The translations under genes and the position numbers were made by a program. From Pseudomonas eucalypticola (lineage in GTDB: Bacteria; Pseudomonadota; Gammaproteobacteria; Pseudomonadales; Pseudomonadaceae), in the NCBI RefSeq assembly GCF_013374995.1, contig NZ_CP056030.1, positions 1 through 64,000 on the forward strand: a stretch of 64,000 bases of DNA, written 5' to 3'. The notes below the pieces were generated by a model. The model ran no database searches and was not told the DNA's origin. It was given only the letters and a program-made list of their open reading frames with translations. Positions 42,471 to 49,978 of this stretch are shown one piece after another (positions within the stretch are counted from its first letter, which is position 1; every line of letters starts with the position of its first letter).

Positions 42471-42592
42471 GAGCAGCGCTGGAACAGCAAAGGGCATTCG
42501 TGGTCGAATGCCTGGGTGCCGTTTGTCTGGTCACCCCGCGGGCATTGCCCAGGGTGACCATCCCCCCTCCTGTGCACCCCAAGGAAGCTATC

Positions 42593-42829
42593 ATGATCAA
42601 GCGACTGATATTGACCCTCGCCTGCTGTGCTGCGGCTAACAGCGCTTTGGCTGCGCCCAAGCCTTGCGAAGAACTGAAGGCCGAAATCGAAGCCAAGATC
42701 CAGGCCCAGGGCGTCACTTCCTATACCCTGGAAATTGTCAGTAACGAGGAAGTCCATGACAAGAACATGGTGGTCGGGTCGTGCGAAGGCGGCAGCAAGA
42801 AAATCATCTACCAGAAGAACGACCGTTAA
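42593..42829 (+). CDS. DUF1161 small exported protein, second copy
   Basis: The 78-aa protein has a signal peptide (LILTLACCAAANSALA) and the DUF1161 core KPCEELKAEIEAKIQAQGVTSYTLEIVSNEEV...VVGSCEGGSKKIIYQK. It is a paralogue of 40556-40780, with the same two mature cysteines. The start at 42593 follows AAGGAAG. Its stop overlaps the convergent lipoprotein gene by 4 bp. Confidence 0.9.
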   Translation: MIKRLILTLACCAAANSALAAPKPCEELKAEIEAKIQAQGVTSYTLEIVSNEEVHDKNMVVGSCEGGSKKIIYQKNDR

Positions 42830-43239
42830 AACAAACAGTTGATGTCGCGGTCCTCGGCCACCACCTTGCGGTTCTGGTCGTACAGCCGTGCACTTGGGGT
42901 CATGCCCAGCGTACGCGTTTCCAGCACGTAACGCTGGCCCGGCTGAAAGCCGTCATAGCGCACGCTGAGGTAGCAGGTGCGTTCGTCTGGCTCAGCCATC
43001 ATCAACCGGCCCGCGTAGATCTCGAAGTCGTACCGCACCATCAGGTCATGGCTACCCGGGGTCACCTGGAAATAGCGACCATCGTTCAGCCGTACGCCAT
43101 CAAGGCGCTCTGCCATGACGACCTTACCGCCGAGCATGGTCATGTCGACCCAGGCTTGCTGGGGGTTTTTTGCCGGCAACGGGGTGGTGCTGCAACCGGC
43201 CAGGGTGGTGAGTACAACGACAGCAAGGGCGCGGCGCAT
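42826..43239 (-). CDS. Small lipoprotein, first of a tandem pair
   Basis: The 137-aa protein has a lipoprotein signal (ALAVVVLTTLAGC, lipobox LAGC). The mature part contains QQAWVDMTMLGGKVVMAERLDGVRLNDGRYFQVTPGSHDLMVRYDF and FQPGQRYVLETRTLGMTPSARLYDQ. I do not recognise a named family. It is paralogous to the next gene, from QAWVDL to the GQRYxLE...ARLYDQ region. Confidence 0.82.
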   Translation of the reverse strand: MRRALAVVVLTTLAGCSTTPLPAKNPQQAWVDMTMLGGKVVMAERLDGVRLNDGRYFQVTPGSHDLMVRYDFEIYAGRLMMAEPDERTCYLSVRYDGFQPGQRYVLETRTLGMTPSARLYDQNRKVVAEDRDINCLF

Positions 43240-43290
43240 TGAAGAGCTCCAACGGGGGCATAGGCTTTCAGCATACCCCTAACCAGCCAC

Positions 43291-43704
43291 TTACGTAGCC
43301 TGGCAGCCCGCCGGTTGAGCCTTGCCAACAACGTAGCGCTGCTGATCATAGAGCTTTGCCCACGGCTGGAAGCCCAGGCTGCCGGCCTCCAGTTGGTAAC
43401 GCTGGCCGGCGTTGAAACCCTTGAAGGTCAATTTCATTCGGCAGTCGCGCCACAGGGGCTGGGCTGCTGGGCCAATGTTGGTGGCTGCCACCGGGAACTG
43501 AAAAGTTACCCACAATTCATGAGCACCGGGCTGCACTTCAAAGTAACGTGGGTCTGCCCAGTCGTGGTTGTCGACTTTCACCGCGTGCAGCGAGTTTTCC
43601 TTGCCCGCCTTGAGGTCGACCCAGGCCTGGTGGGGGTCGGGATCAGGCAAGGTGGAACAACCGGCCACGGTCGCCAGACCGCAGACAAGTAACATGGCAC
43701 GCAT
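43291..43704 (-). CDS. Small lipoprotein, second of a tandem pair
   Basis: The 137-aa protein has a lipoprotein signal (AMLLVCGLATVAGC, lipobox VAGC) and HQAWVDLKAGKENSLHAVKVDNHDWADPRYFEVQPGAHELWVTFQFPV, ending with FNAGQRYQLEAGSLGFQPWAKLYDQ. The shared QAWVDL, RYFxVxPGxHxLxVxxxF and xGQRYxLE blocks show a tandem duplication. The function is unknown. The start at 43704 gives a clean signal peptide. Confidence 0.8.
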   Translation of the reverse strand: MRAMLLVCGLATVAGCSTLPDPDPHQAWVDLKAGKENSLHAVKVDNHDWADPRYFEVQPGAHELWVTFQFPVAATNIGPAAQPLWRDCRMKLTFKGFNAGQRYQLEAGSLGFQPWAKLYDQQRYVVGKAQPAGCQAT

Positions 43705-43763
43705 GGCAAAACTCCTGATGGCAAGGATGGCCGGCTCGTCCCACAGAAGGATGCCCCCGACAG

Positions 43764-44846
43764 ATGATTGATGTTCTTCTTCTACTGCGCTCGCGCTTTG
43801 GGTCACTCGACCGCAAAATCGGGGCCTTGGTTCCCCTGCTGGCCGGTTTGCTGCTGAACGGTTGTTCGACCTACTACGGGCAGTTGCTGGATGGCCAGGT
43901 GCAATTGCTGCGGGCTCGCGAGCCCGTCAGCCAAGTGGTGGCCGACCCGGCCAGGGACGCCAGGCTGCGTGAACAGCTGCGCCAGTCCCAGGCCGCCCGG
44001 GACTTTGCCAGCAGCCACCTGCACCTTCCCGATAACCGCAGCTACCGGCTGTACGCCGATGTGAAACGCTCCTCGGTGCTGTGGAATGTGTTTGCCACGC
44101 CGGAGTTTTCGCTTGACCCGCAAACCCACTGCTTCCCCATCGCGGGGTGCGTGGCGTATCGCGGGTATTACAGCCTGAGTGGCGCGCGGGGTGAGGCAGC
44201 GCTGCAGAAGCAGGCGGGCATGGACGTTTACATCGGTGGCGTGGATGCCTATTCGACCCTGGGCTGGTTCGACGACCCCATCATCAACACCATGATGGAT
44301 AGGGGGGACGAGCGCCTGGCGACGCTGATATTCCATGAGCTGGCGCACCAGCGTTTCTATGTGCAGAACGACACCGAGTTCAACGAGTCCTATGCCACCT
44401 TCGTCGAGCAGGAAGGGACCCGGCAATGGCGCGCCTACCAGGGCTTGCCACCGGCAGATCAAGATATGGCCAAGCAGGTCCACCAGTTCACCCAGCTGGT
44501 GCTGGATACCCGGGAGCAACTCAAGGCCATATACGCCCAGCCACTTGCGCCTGTGGCCATGCGCCAGGCCAAGCAGCAGGCATTCGAGCGGATGCGCGCG
44601 CAGTATCGGCAACTGCGAGGCAGCCAGTGGGGTGGGGACAAGCGCTATGACGCCTGGGTGAACGCGCCGATGAACAACGCCAAGCTGTTGCCATTCGGGC
44701 TGTATGACCAGTGGGTACCGTCGTTCGCCGCGCTGTTCAGCCAGGTGCGGGGCGACTGGCCAAGCTTCTTCAAGGCGGTGGAACGGCTGGGCAAGTTGCC
44801 CGCCGATCAGCGCAAAGCCGCGCTGGTGAAGCTGGCGTCGCGCTGA
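43764..44846 (+). CDS. Predicted zinc aminopeptidase lipoprotein (PF10023 type)
   Basis: The 360-aa protein has a hydrophobic N terminus ending in LLNGC (lipobox, C34) and the zinc-peptidase motif H191-E192-L-A-H195 with a downstream E in NESYATFVEQEG. This matches the predicted aminopeptidase family of Pseudomonas outer-membrane or periplasmic lipoproteins. The extended leader before the lipobox suggests a start nearer 43830 is possible. Confidence 0.84.
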   Translation: MIDVLLLLRSRFGSLDRKIGALVPLLAGLLLNGCSTYYGQLLDGQVQLLRAREPVSQVVADPARDARLREQLRQSQAARDFASSHLHLPDNRSYRLYADVKRSSVLWNVFATPEFSLDPQTHCFPIAGCVAYRGYYSLSGARGEAALQKQAGMDVYIGGVDAYSTLGWFDDPIINTMMDRGDERLATLIFHELAHQRFYVQNDTEFNESYATFVEQEGTRQWRAYQGLPPADQDMAKQVHQFTQLVLDTREQLKAIYAQPLAPVAMRQAKQQAFERMRAQYRQLRGSQWGGDKRYDAWVNAPMNNAKLLPFGLYDQWVPSFAALFSQVRGDWPSFFKAVERLGKLPADQRKAALVKLASR

Positions 44847-44861
44847 TCCCTGGCAACGGCT

Positions 44862-45509
44862 TCAGCGCATAAAGGCGCGGTGCAATTCGGCCAGGGTGTC
44901 GAAGTGGTAGGTGGGTGCTTCGGCCTCCAGCTCTTCACGGCTGCCGAAGCCATACCCTACCGCTACCACATCCAGGCCATTGGCCCTGGCGCCGATCAAG
45001 TCATGCTTGCGGTCGCCGATCATCAGAGTATGCGCCGGGTCCAGGCCTTCTTCCTTGAGCAGGTGGGCCAGCAACTCGACCTTGTTGGTGCGGGTACCGT
45101 CCAGTTCACTGCCGTAGATCACCTTGAAGTGCTTGGCGAAGTCGAAATGGCGGGCGATCTCGCGGGCGAATTCCCACGGTTTCGAGGTGGCCACGTACAG
45201 GTGCCGCCCTTGGGCCACCAGGGTTTCGAGCAATTCAATGACGCCTTCGAATACCTCGTTTTCATACAGGCCCGTGACCTTGAAGCGCTCACGGTAGAAG
45301 TTCACCGCCTGCCAGGCCTTTGCTTCATCGAAACCGTAGAACTGCATGAACGCCTGCAACAGGGGGGGGCCAATGAAATGTTCCAGCTTGCTCAGGTCCG
45401 GCTCGATAATGCCCAGCTTTTCCAGCGCGTACTGGATCGAGCGGGTGATGCCTTCGCGCGGGTCGGTGAGCGTGCCGTCCAGGTCGAAGAGGATGTTCTG
45501 ATAATGCAT
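44862..45509 (-). CDS. HAD-superfamily hydrolase, phosphoglycolate-phosphatase-like
   Basis: The 215-aa protein has motif I LFDLDGTLTDP (nucleophile D), motif II VATSKPWEFA, the lysine in LLKEEG and motif IV MIGDRKHDLIGARANG. It resembles Gph-type phosphatases with an alpha-helical cap, but the substrate is not fixed by sequence. It is followed by the gamma carbonic anhydrase gene upstream on the same strand, 14 bp away. Confidence 0.9.
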   Translation of the reverse strand: MHYQNILFDLDGTLTDPREGITRSIQYALEKLGIIEPDLSKLEHFIGPPLLQAFMQFYGFDEAKAWQAVNFYRERFKVTGLYENEVFEGVIELLETLVAQGRHLYVATSKPWEFAREIARHFDFAKHFKVIYGSELDGTRTNKVELLAHLLKEEGLDPAHTLMIGDRKHDLIGARANGLDVVAVGYGFGSREELEAEAPTYHFDTLAELHRAFMR

Positions 45510-45523
45510 GGGGGCTTCCGGAT

Positions 45524-46087
45524 TCAGTCGGTGGAGAGCGGGTTGGGGCTGGCGAAACCGGCGTCCAGATGCTGGTCTTTCAGTTTCACGTAGTTGGCGG
45601 CGGTGTAGGTGAAAAAACTGCGCTCCTTGTCTGTCAGCGGCCGGGCCTGCTTGACCGGGCTGCCAACGTAGAGGAAGCCGCTTTCCAGGCGCTTGCCCGG
45701 TGGCACCAGGCTGCCGGCGCCGATGATCACTTCATCTTCCACCACTGCGCCGTCCATCACCGTGCTGCCCATGCCGATCAGGATACGGCTGCCAACAGTG
45801 CAGCCATGCAGCATCACTTTATGGCCGATGGTCACGTCATCGCCAATGATGAGCGGGAAGCCTTCGGGGTTGAAGGGCCCGGCGTGGGTGATGTGCAGGA
45901 CGCTGGCGTCCTGCACGCTGGTGCGCGCGCCGATGCGGATGCGGTGCATGTCGCCGCGGATCACGGTCATGGGCCAGACCGAGCTGTCCTGGCCTATTTC
46001 GACATCGCCGATAACAACCGCCGAACGGTCGACAAAAGCCCGCTCGCCCACGACGGGCGTGTGCTGCTGGAACGTACGAATGGCCAC
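45524..46087 (-). CDS. Gamma carbonic anhydrase family protein (YrdA-like)
   Basis: The 187-aa protein is a left-handed beta-helix of hexapeptide repeats (VIGDVEIGQDSSVWPMTVIRGDMHRIRIG) with zinc-ligand histidines around H65/H68 (VLHITH), H89 (IGHKVM) and H94 (MLHGC). Some relatives have carbonic anhydrase activity. It starts with GTG at 46087 after AAGGAG, which gives the family N terminus; longer readings are not supported. It is divergent from prlC. Confidence 0.92.
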   Translation of the reverse strand: MAIRTFQQHTPVVGERAFVDRSAVVIGDVEIGQDSSVWPMTVIRGDMHRIRIGARTSVQDASVLHITHAGPFNPEGFPLIIGDDVTIGHKVMLHGCTVGSRILIGMGSTVMDGAVVEDEVIIGAGSLVPPGKRLESGFLYVGSPVKQARPLTDKERSFFTYTAANYVKLKDQHLDAGFASPNPLSTD

Positions 46088-46176
46088 GATAGGCTCCTTC
46101 TCTGGCGTTGATAGCTGCGGTGAGCGCCGATTGTAATTAAGATGGGCAAGTGTTTCTTCAGCCAAGGTGTGTAACC

Positions 46177-48228
46177 GTGAGCGCGACCAACCCGCTACTG
46201 CAGTCTTATGACCTGCCACCGTTCTCGGCGATCCGTGCCGAGCACGTACAGCCGGCGATTGAACAGATCCTGGCCGACAACCGTGCGGCGATCGCCAAGA
46301 TTCTCGAAACCCAGGCGCAGAAGCCTACCTGGGCCGGCCTGGTCCTGGCCATGGATGAACTCAACGACCGCCTGGGCGCGGCCTGGAGCCCGGTCAGCCA
46401 CCTCAATGCCGTGTGCAACAGCCCGGAACTGCGCCAGGCGTATGAAGCCTGCCTGCCGGCCCTGAGCGCCTACTCCACCGAGATGGGCCAGAACCGCGAG
46501 CTGTTCCAGGCCTATGAAGCCCTGGCCAACAGCCCGGAAGCCGCCACCTTCGACGTGGCGCAGAAAACCATCCTGGAGCACTCGCTGCGCGACTTCCGCT
46601 TGTCGGGTATCGACCTGCCGCCCGAGCAGCAGCAGCGTTACGCCGAAGTGCAAAGCAAACTGTCCGAGCTGGGCAGCAAGTTCTCCAACCAGTTGCTGGA
46701 CGCTACCCAGGCGTGGACCAAGCACGTTACCGATGAAGCCGCGCTGACTGGCCTGACCGACTCGGCCAAGGCGCAAATGGCCGCCGCAGCCAAGGCAAAA
46801 GGCCTGGACGGCTGGCTGATTACCCTGGAATTCCCCAGCTACTACGCGGTGATGACCTACGCTCAGGACCGTGCCCTGCGTGAGGAGCTTTACGCCGCCT
46901 ACTGCACCCGTGCTTCTGACCAGGGCCCGAACGCCGGCCAGAACGACAACGGCCCGGTGATGGAACAGATCCTCGACCTGCGCCAGGAACTGGCCCAGCT
47001 GTTGGGCTACAGCAGTTTCGCGGAATTGAGCCTGGCCACCAAGATGGCCGAGTCCAGCGATCAGGTGCTGGGTTTCCTGCGCGACCTGGCCAAACGCAGC
47101 AAGCCGTTCGCGGCTCAGGACCTGACCCAGCTCAAGGCCTACGCCGCCGAGCAGGGCTGCCCGGACCTGCAGAACTGGGACAGCGGCTTCTACGGCGAGA
47201 AACTGCGTGAGCAGCGTTACAGCGTGTCTCAGGAAGCCCTGCGCGCTTATTTCCCCATCGACAAGGTGCTGTCTGGCCTGTTCGCTATCGTCCACCGCCT
47301 TTACGGCATCGAAATCGCCGAACAGAGCGGTTTCGACACCTGGCACCCGGACGTGCGCCTGTTCGAGATCAAGGAAAATGGCCAGCACGTCGGTCGCTTC
47401 TTCTTCGACCTGTACGCCCGCGCCAACAAGCGTGGCGGTGCCTGGATGGACGGCGCCCGTGATCACCGTCGCACCGCTGGCGGCACCGTGCAGAGCCCGG
47501 TGGCGAACCTGGTGTGCAACTTCACCCCAGCCGACGCCGGCAAGCCAGCCCTGCTGACCCATGACGAAGTCACCACCCTGTTCCACGAGTTCGGCCACGG
47601 CCTGCACCACCTGCTGACCCGTGTCGAGCATGCCGGCGTGTCCGGCATCAACGGCGTGGCCTGGGATGCGGTCGAACTGCCGAGCCAGTTCATGGAAAAC
47701 TGGTGCTGGGAGCCCGAGGGCTTGGCGCTGATTTCCGGCCACTACGAGACCGGCGCTGCCCTGCCTCAGGATTTGCTGGAGAAAATGCTGGCCGCCAAGA
47801 ACTTCCAGTCCGGCCTGATGATGGTGCGTCAGCTGGAGTTCTCGCTGTTCGACTTCGAACTGCACGCCACCCATGGCGATGGCCGCAGCGTGCTGCAGGT
47901 GCTCGAAGGCGTGCGTGACGAGGTCACGGTGATGCGCCCACCCGCGTACAACCGCTTCCCCAACAGCTTCGCGCACATCTTCGCCGGCGGCTATGCAGCG
48001 GGTTACTACAGCTACAAGTGGGCTGAAGTGTTGTCGGCGGACGCCTTCTCGCGTTTTGAGGAAGAAGGCGTGCTCAACGCCGAGACCGGTCGTGCCTTCC
48101 GCGAAGCCATCCTGGCCCGCGGTGGTTCCCAGGCGCCGATGGTGCTGTTCGTCGACTTCCGCGGCCGCGAGCCGTCGATTGATGCACTCTTGCGCCATAG
48201 CGGCCTGAGTGAGGGCGCGGCAGCATGA
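46177..48228 (+). CDS. prlC: Oligopeptidase A
   Basis: PrlC is a cytoplasmic M3-family zinc peptidase that degrades signal peptides and other oligopeptides. The 683-aa protein has the H-E-F-G-H zinc motif in TLFHEFGHGLHHLL and a C-terminal E. The GTG start at 46177 has AAGG 9 bp before it and gives SATNPLLQSYDLPPFSAI. The stop overlaps the next gene (ATGA). Confidence 0.97.
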   Translation: MSATNPLLQSYDLPPFSAIRAEHVQPAIEQILADNRAAIAKILETQAQKPTWAGLVLAMDELNDRLGAAWSPVSHLNAVCNSPELRQAYEACLPALSAYSTEMGQNRELFQAYEALANSPEAATFDVAQKTILEHSLRDFRLSGIDLPPEQQQRYAEVQSKLSELGSKFSNQLLDATQAWTKHVTDEAALTGLTDSAKAQMAAAAKAKGLDGWLITLEFPSYYAVMTYAQDRALREELYAAYCTRASDQGPNAGQNDNGPVMEQILDLRQELAQLLGYSSFAELSLATKMAESSDQVLGFLRDLAKRSKPFAAQDLTQLKAYAAEQGCPDLQNWDSGFYGEKLREQRYSVSQEALRAYFPIDKVLSGLFAIVHRLYGIEIAEQSGFDTWHPDVRLFEIKENGQHVGRFFFDLYARANKRGGAWMDGARDHRRTAGGTVQSPVANLVCNFTPADAGKPALLTHDEVTTLFHEFGHGLHHLLTRVEHAGVSGINGVAWDAVELPSQFMENWCWEPEGLALISGHYETGAALPQDLLEKMLAAKNFQSGLMMVRQLEFSLFDFELHATHGDGRSVLQVLEGVRDEVTVMRPPAYNRFPNSFAHIFAGGYAAGYYSYKWAEVLSADAFSRFEEEGVLNAETGRAFREAILARGGSQAPMVLFVDFRGREPSIDALLRHSGLSEGAAA

Positions 48229-48506
48229 GTGACACACCTGTGGTCAAGACCAAGAAACGCTTCATCGCCGGGGCGGTATGCCCGGCGTGCAGCGAGTCGG
48301 ACAAGCTGATGATGTGGAGCGAGGACGATGTCCCGCACCGTGAGTGCGTGGCCTGTGGGTACAGCGATACCCTCAACGCCCAGGGGCAGTCCATTCCCAG
48401 CGAACTGGGGACGCGGGTCAACAAGCAGGCGCCGAAAGCCGCCAACCCCAACGTGCAGACGGTGCAGTTCTTCCCGAACCCGAAGCTGAAGAAGCCCGAC
48501 GCTTAA
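48225..48506 (+). CDS. YheV-type zinc-ribbon protein
   Basis: The 93-aa protein has two CxxC pairs (VCPACSESD and ECVACGYSD), forming a small zinc ribbon. It is the usual gene after prlC in Pseudomonas and overlaps it by 4 bp. The function is unknown. In related genomes I recall that the PA0069-type radical SAM gene comes next; here about 5 kb intervene. Confidence 0.88.
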   Translation: MSDTPVVKTKKRFIAGAVCPACSESDKLMMWSEDDVPHRECVACGYSDTLNAQGQSIPSELGTRVNKQAPKAANPNVQTVQFFPNPKLKKPDA

Positions 48507-49051
48507 ATCAGCTGCTTGAACAACTCCTTGACCGCGCAAGCGGCCAGGGGGTTGGTGCTGCACGCGCCGCTGGCCAGCGCGCTGCGCACCGCTTGTACGT
48601 CCACGTCGTGGATGTAGTCCAGCCCGTATTTCATCCGCCGGGTGTCACCAAAGCCACCCTGGGTCATCTCCGCCACCGCATCCTGCTTGCTCCACCCCTG
48701 AACCACCATACGGTACATGGCGGCCACCAGCCCCGTGCGGTCCAGGCCGTGCTTGCAATGGATAAGCACGGGCCCTTTTGCTTCCCCTTGCTGAATAGCC
48801 CGCAGTGCGGAAATGATCTCGGCGTCATCGACGTGCACCGTGCGCATGGGCAACTGCACCCGGCTGATCTGCAGTGTGTTCAGCCATAGCGCACCAGCAG
48901 AAGACGACGGAAATACATGAAAAAAGCGCGCTGTAGGCAGTGGGAGAGCCTTCATTGTCATTAGCACTGCGTCAAAGCACGGTGAGGCGTTCGTAAAAAC
49001 TTCGTGTAAAGGGCCTGTAAAATAAGCCTGAAACCGGTTACATTTTCGCAT
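48503..49051 (-). pseudogene. 5'-truncated dual-specificity/tyrosine phosphatase
   Basis: The C-terminal half is a clear DSP-type phosphatase domain: LPMRTVHVDDAEIISALRAIQ, the active site HCKHGLDRTG and VVQGWSKQDAVAEMTQGGFG. The family's N-terminal part (signal peptide and NLYRSALP-type region, about 75-100 residues) is missing. Homology seems to begin near LWLNTLQ (about nt 48890), and upstream residues look unlike coding sequence. The reading frame stays open to 49051. It is probably a remnant cut by insertion of the dehydrogenase operon, though a short functional form cannot be ruled out. Confidence 0.68.
49029..49042. promoter_or_regulatory. PtxS-like operator upstream of the GADH operon
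   Basis: TGAAACCGGTTACA matches the Pseudomonas PtxS palindrome TGAAACCGGTTTCA at 13 of 14 positions. PtxS is the LacI-family repressor of 2-ketogluconate genes. It lies about 197 bp before the first gene of the gluconate-dehydrogenase-type operon. Confidence 0.72.
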
Positions 49052-49057
49052 CTCGAA

Positions 49058-49075
49058 GCCCCCTTTTTAGGGGGC
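49058..49075. terminator. Short hairpin in the GADH leader region
   Basis: GCCCCC and GGGGGC pair around TTTTTA. No downstream T run is seen on the plus strand, so it could be a leader hairpin or part of the control region. The remaining 49076-49238 shows no gene. Confidence 0.45.
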
Positions 49076-49238
49076 GAGCAACAACCTGGCGTGCCGCCCA
49101 GACTCGATAAAACTAAAAAACGTCGTGATGTTCTTTACTAAGTACGTCGCGATGCCCGCCTGTGCAGCTCGATGAGCAACTCAAAACGATAAGCGGCCTC
49201 AAGGCTGCGACAAATCCGTGATCGGATGAGGATCCCCC

Positions 49239-49976
49239 ATGTCTGAGCAAGACCACGACAACCCGCGCCGGGACTTCCTGCGCAAGACCCTGACCCTGAT
49301 ACCCGTAGTCACCGTGGCCAGCACCGGCCTGGGCATGGGTGTGGGTGAACTGATGGCTGCGCCGAAGGACAAGCCCGAGGCGGCTGCCAAGCCCGCTCAG
49401 GATTACCAGCCAAGCTACTTCACCGCGGAAGAATGGACGTTCGTCAACGCCGCCGTGGCGCGGCTGATTCCGGCCGATGACCTTGGCCCCGGTGCGCTGG
49501 AAGCCGGCGCGCCTGAATTCATCGACCGCCAGATGAACACACCCTACGCCAGCGGTGCGTTGTGGTACATGCAAGGCCCGTTCGTGACCGATGCGCCTGC
49601 CGAAATGGGTTACCAGCTCAAGCTGGTGCCCCAGCAGATCTATCGCCTGGGGATCGCGGCCACGGACGCCTGGTGCCAGAAGCAGGCAGGCAAGGCCTTC
49701 GCCCAGCTCGATGGTGCGGCCCAGGACAGCGTGCTGAGCAAGCTGGAATCCGGGGATATCCAGTTTGACGACGTACCGTCCAAGGCTTTTTTCGCCTTGT
49801 TGATCCAGAACACCAAGGAAGGCTTCTTCAGCGACCCGGTACATGGCGGCAACAAAGGCCTGGTGGGCTGGACGCTGGTGGGCTTCCCCGGCGCACGCGC
49901 CGACTTCATGGACTGGGTTGAACGCAATGAGCAATACCCCTTCCCGGCAGTATCCATTCGCGGCGAGAGGGCTTGA
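49239..49976 (+). CDS. Gluconate 2-dehydrogenase-type subunit 3 (gamma), Tat-exported
   Basis: The 245-aa protein has a twin-arginine signal (R10-R11 in NPRRDFLRKTLTLIPVVTVASTGLGMG) and the subunit-3 domain (FTAEEWTFVNAAVARLIPADDLGPGALEAGAPEFIDRQM). This small subunit escorts the flavoprotein through the Tat pathway in FAD-dependent gluconate, sorbitol or glucose dehydrogenases. It is first in a three-gene operon and overlaps the region of the next start. Confidence 0.93.
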   Translation: MSEQDHDNPRRDFLRKTLTLIPVVTVASTGLGMGVGELMAAPKDKPEAAAKPAQDYQPSYFTAEEWTFVNAAVARLIPADDLGPGALEAGAPEFIDRQMNTPYASGALWYMQGPFVTDAPAEMGYQLKLVPQQIYRLGIAATDAWCQKQAGKAFAQLDGAAQDSVLSKLESGDIQFDDVPSKAFFALLIQNTKEGFFSDPVHGGNKGLVGWTLVGFPGARADFMDWVERNEQYPFPAVSIRGERA

Positions 49977-49978
49977 GC

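Noticed and set aside
46195..48237. A 680-codon open frame opposite prlC
   Set aside because: Antisense shadow with low-complexity Gln/Val/Gly content and no ribosome site.
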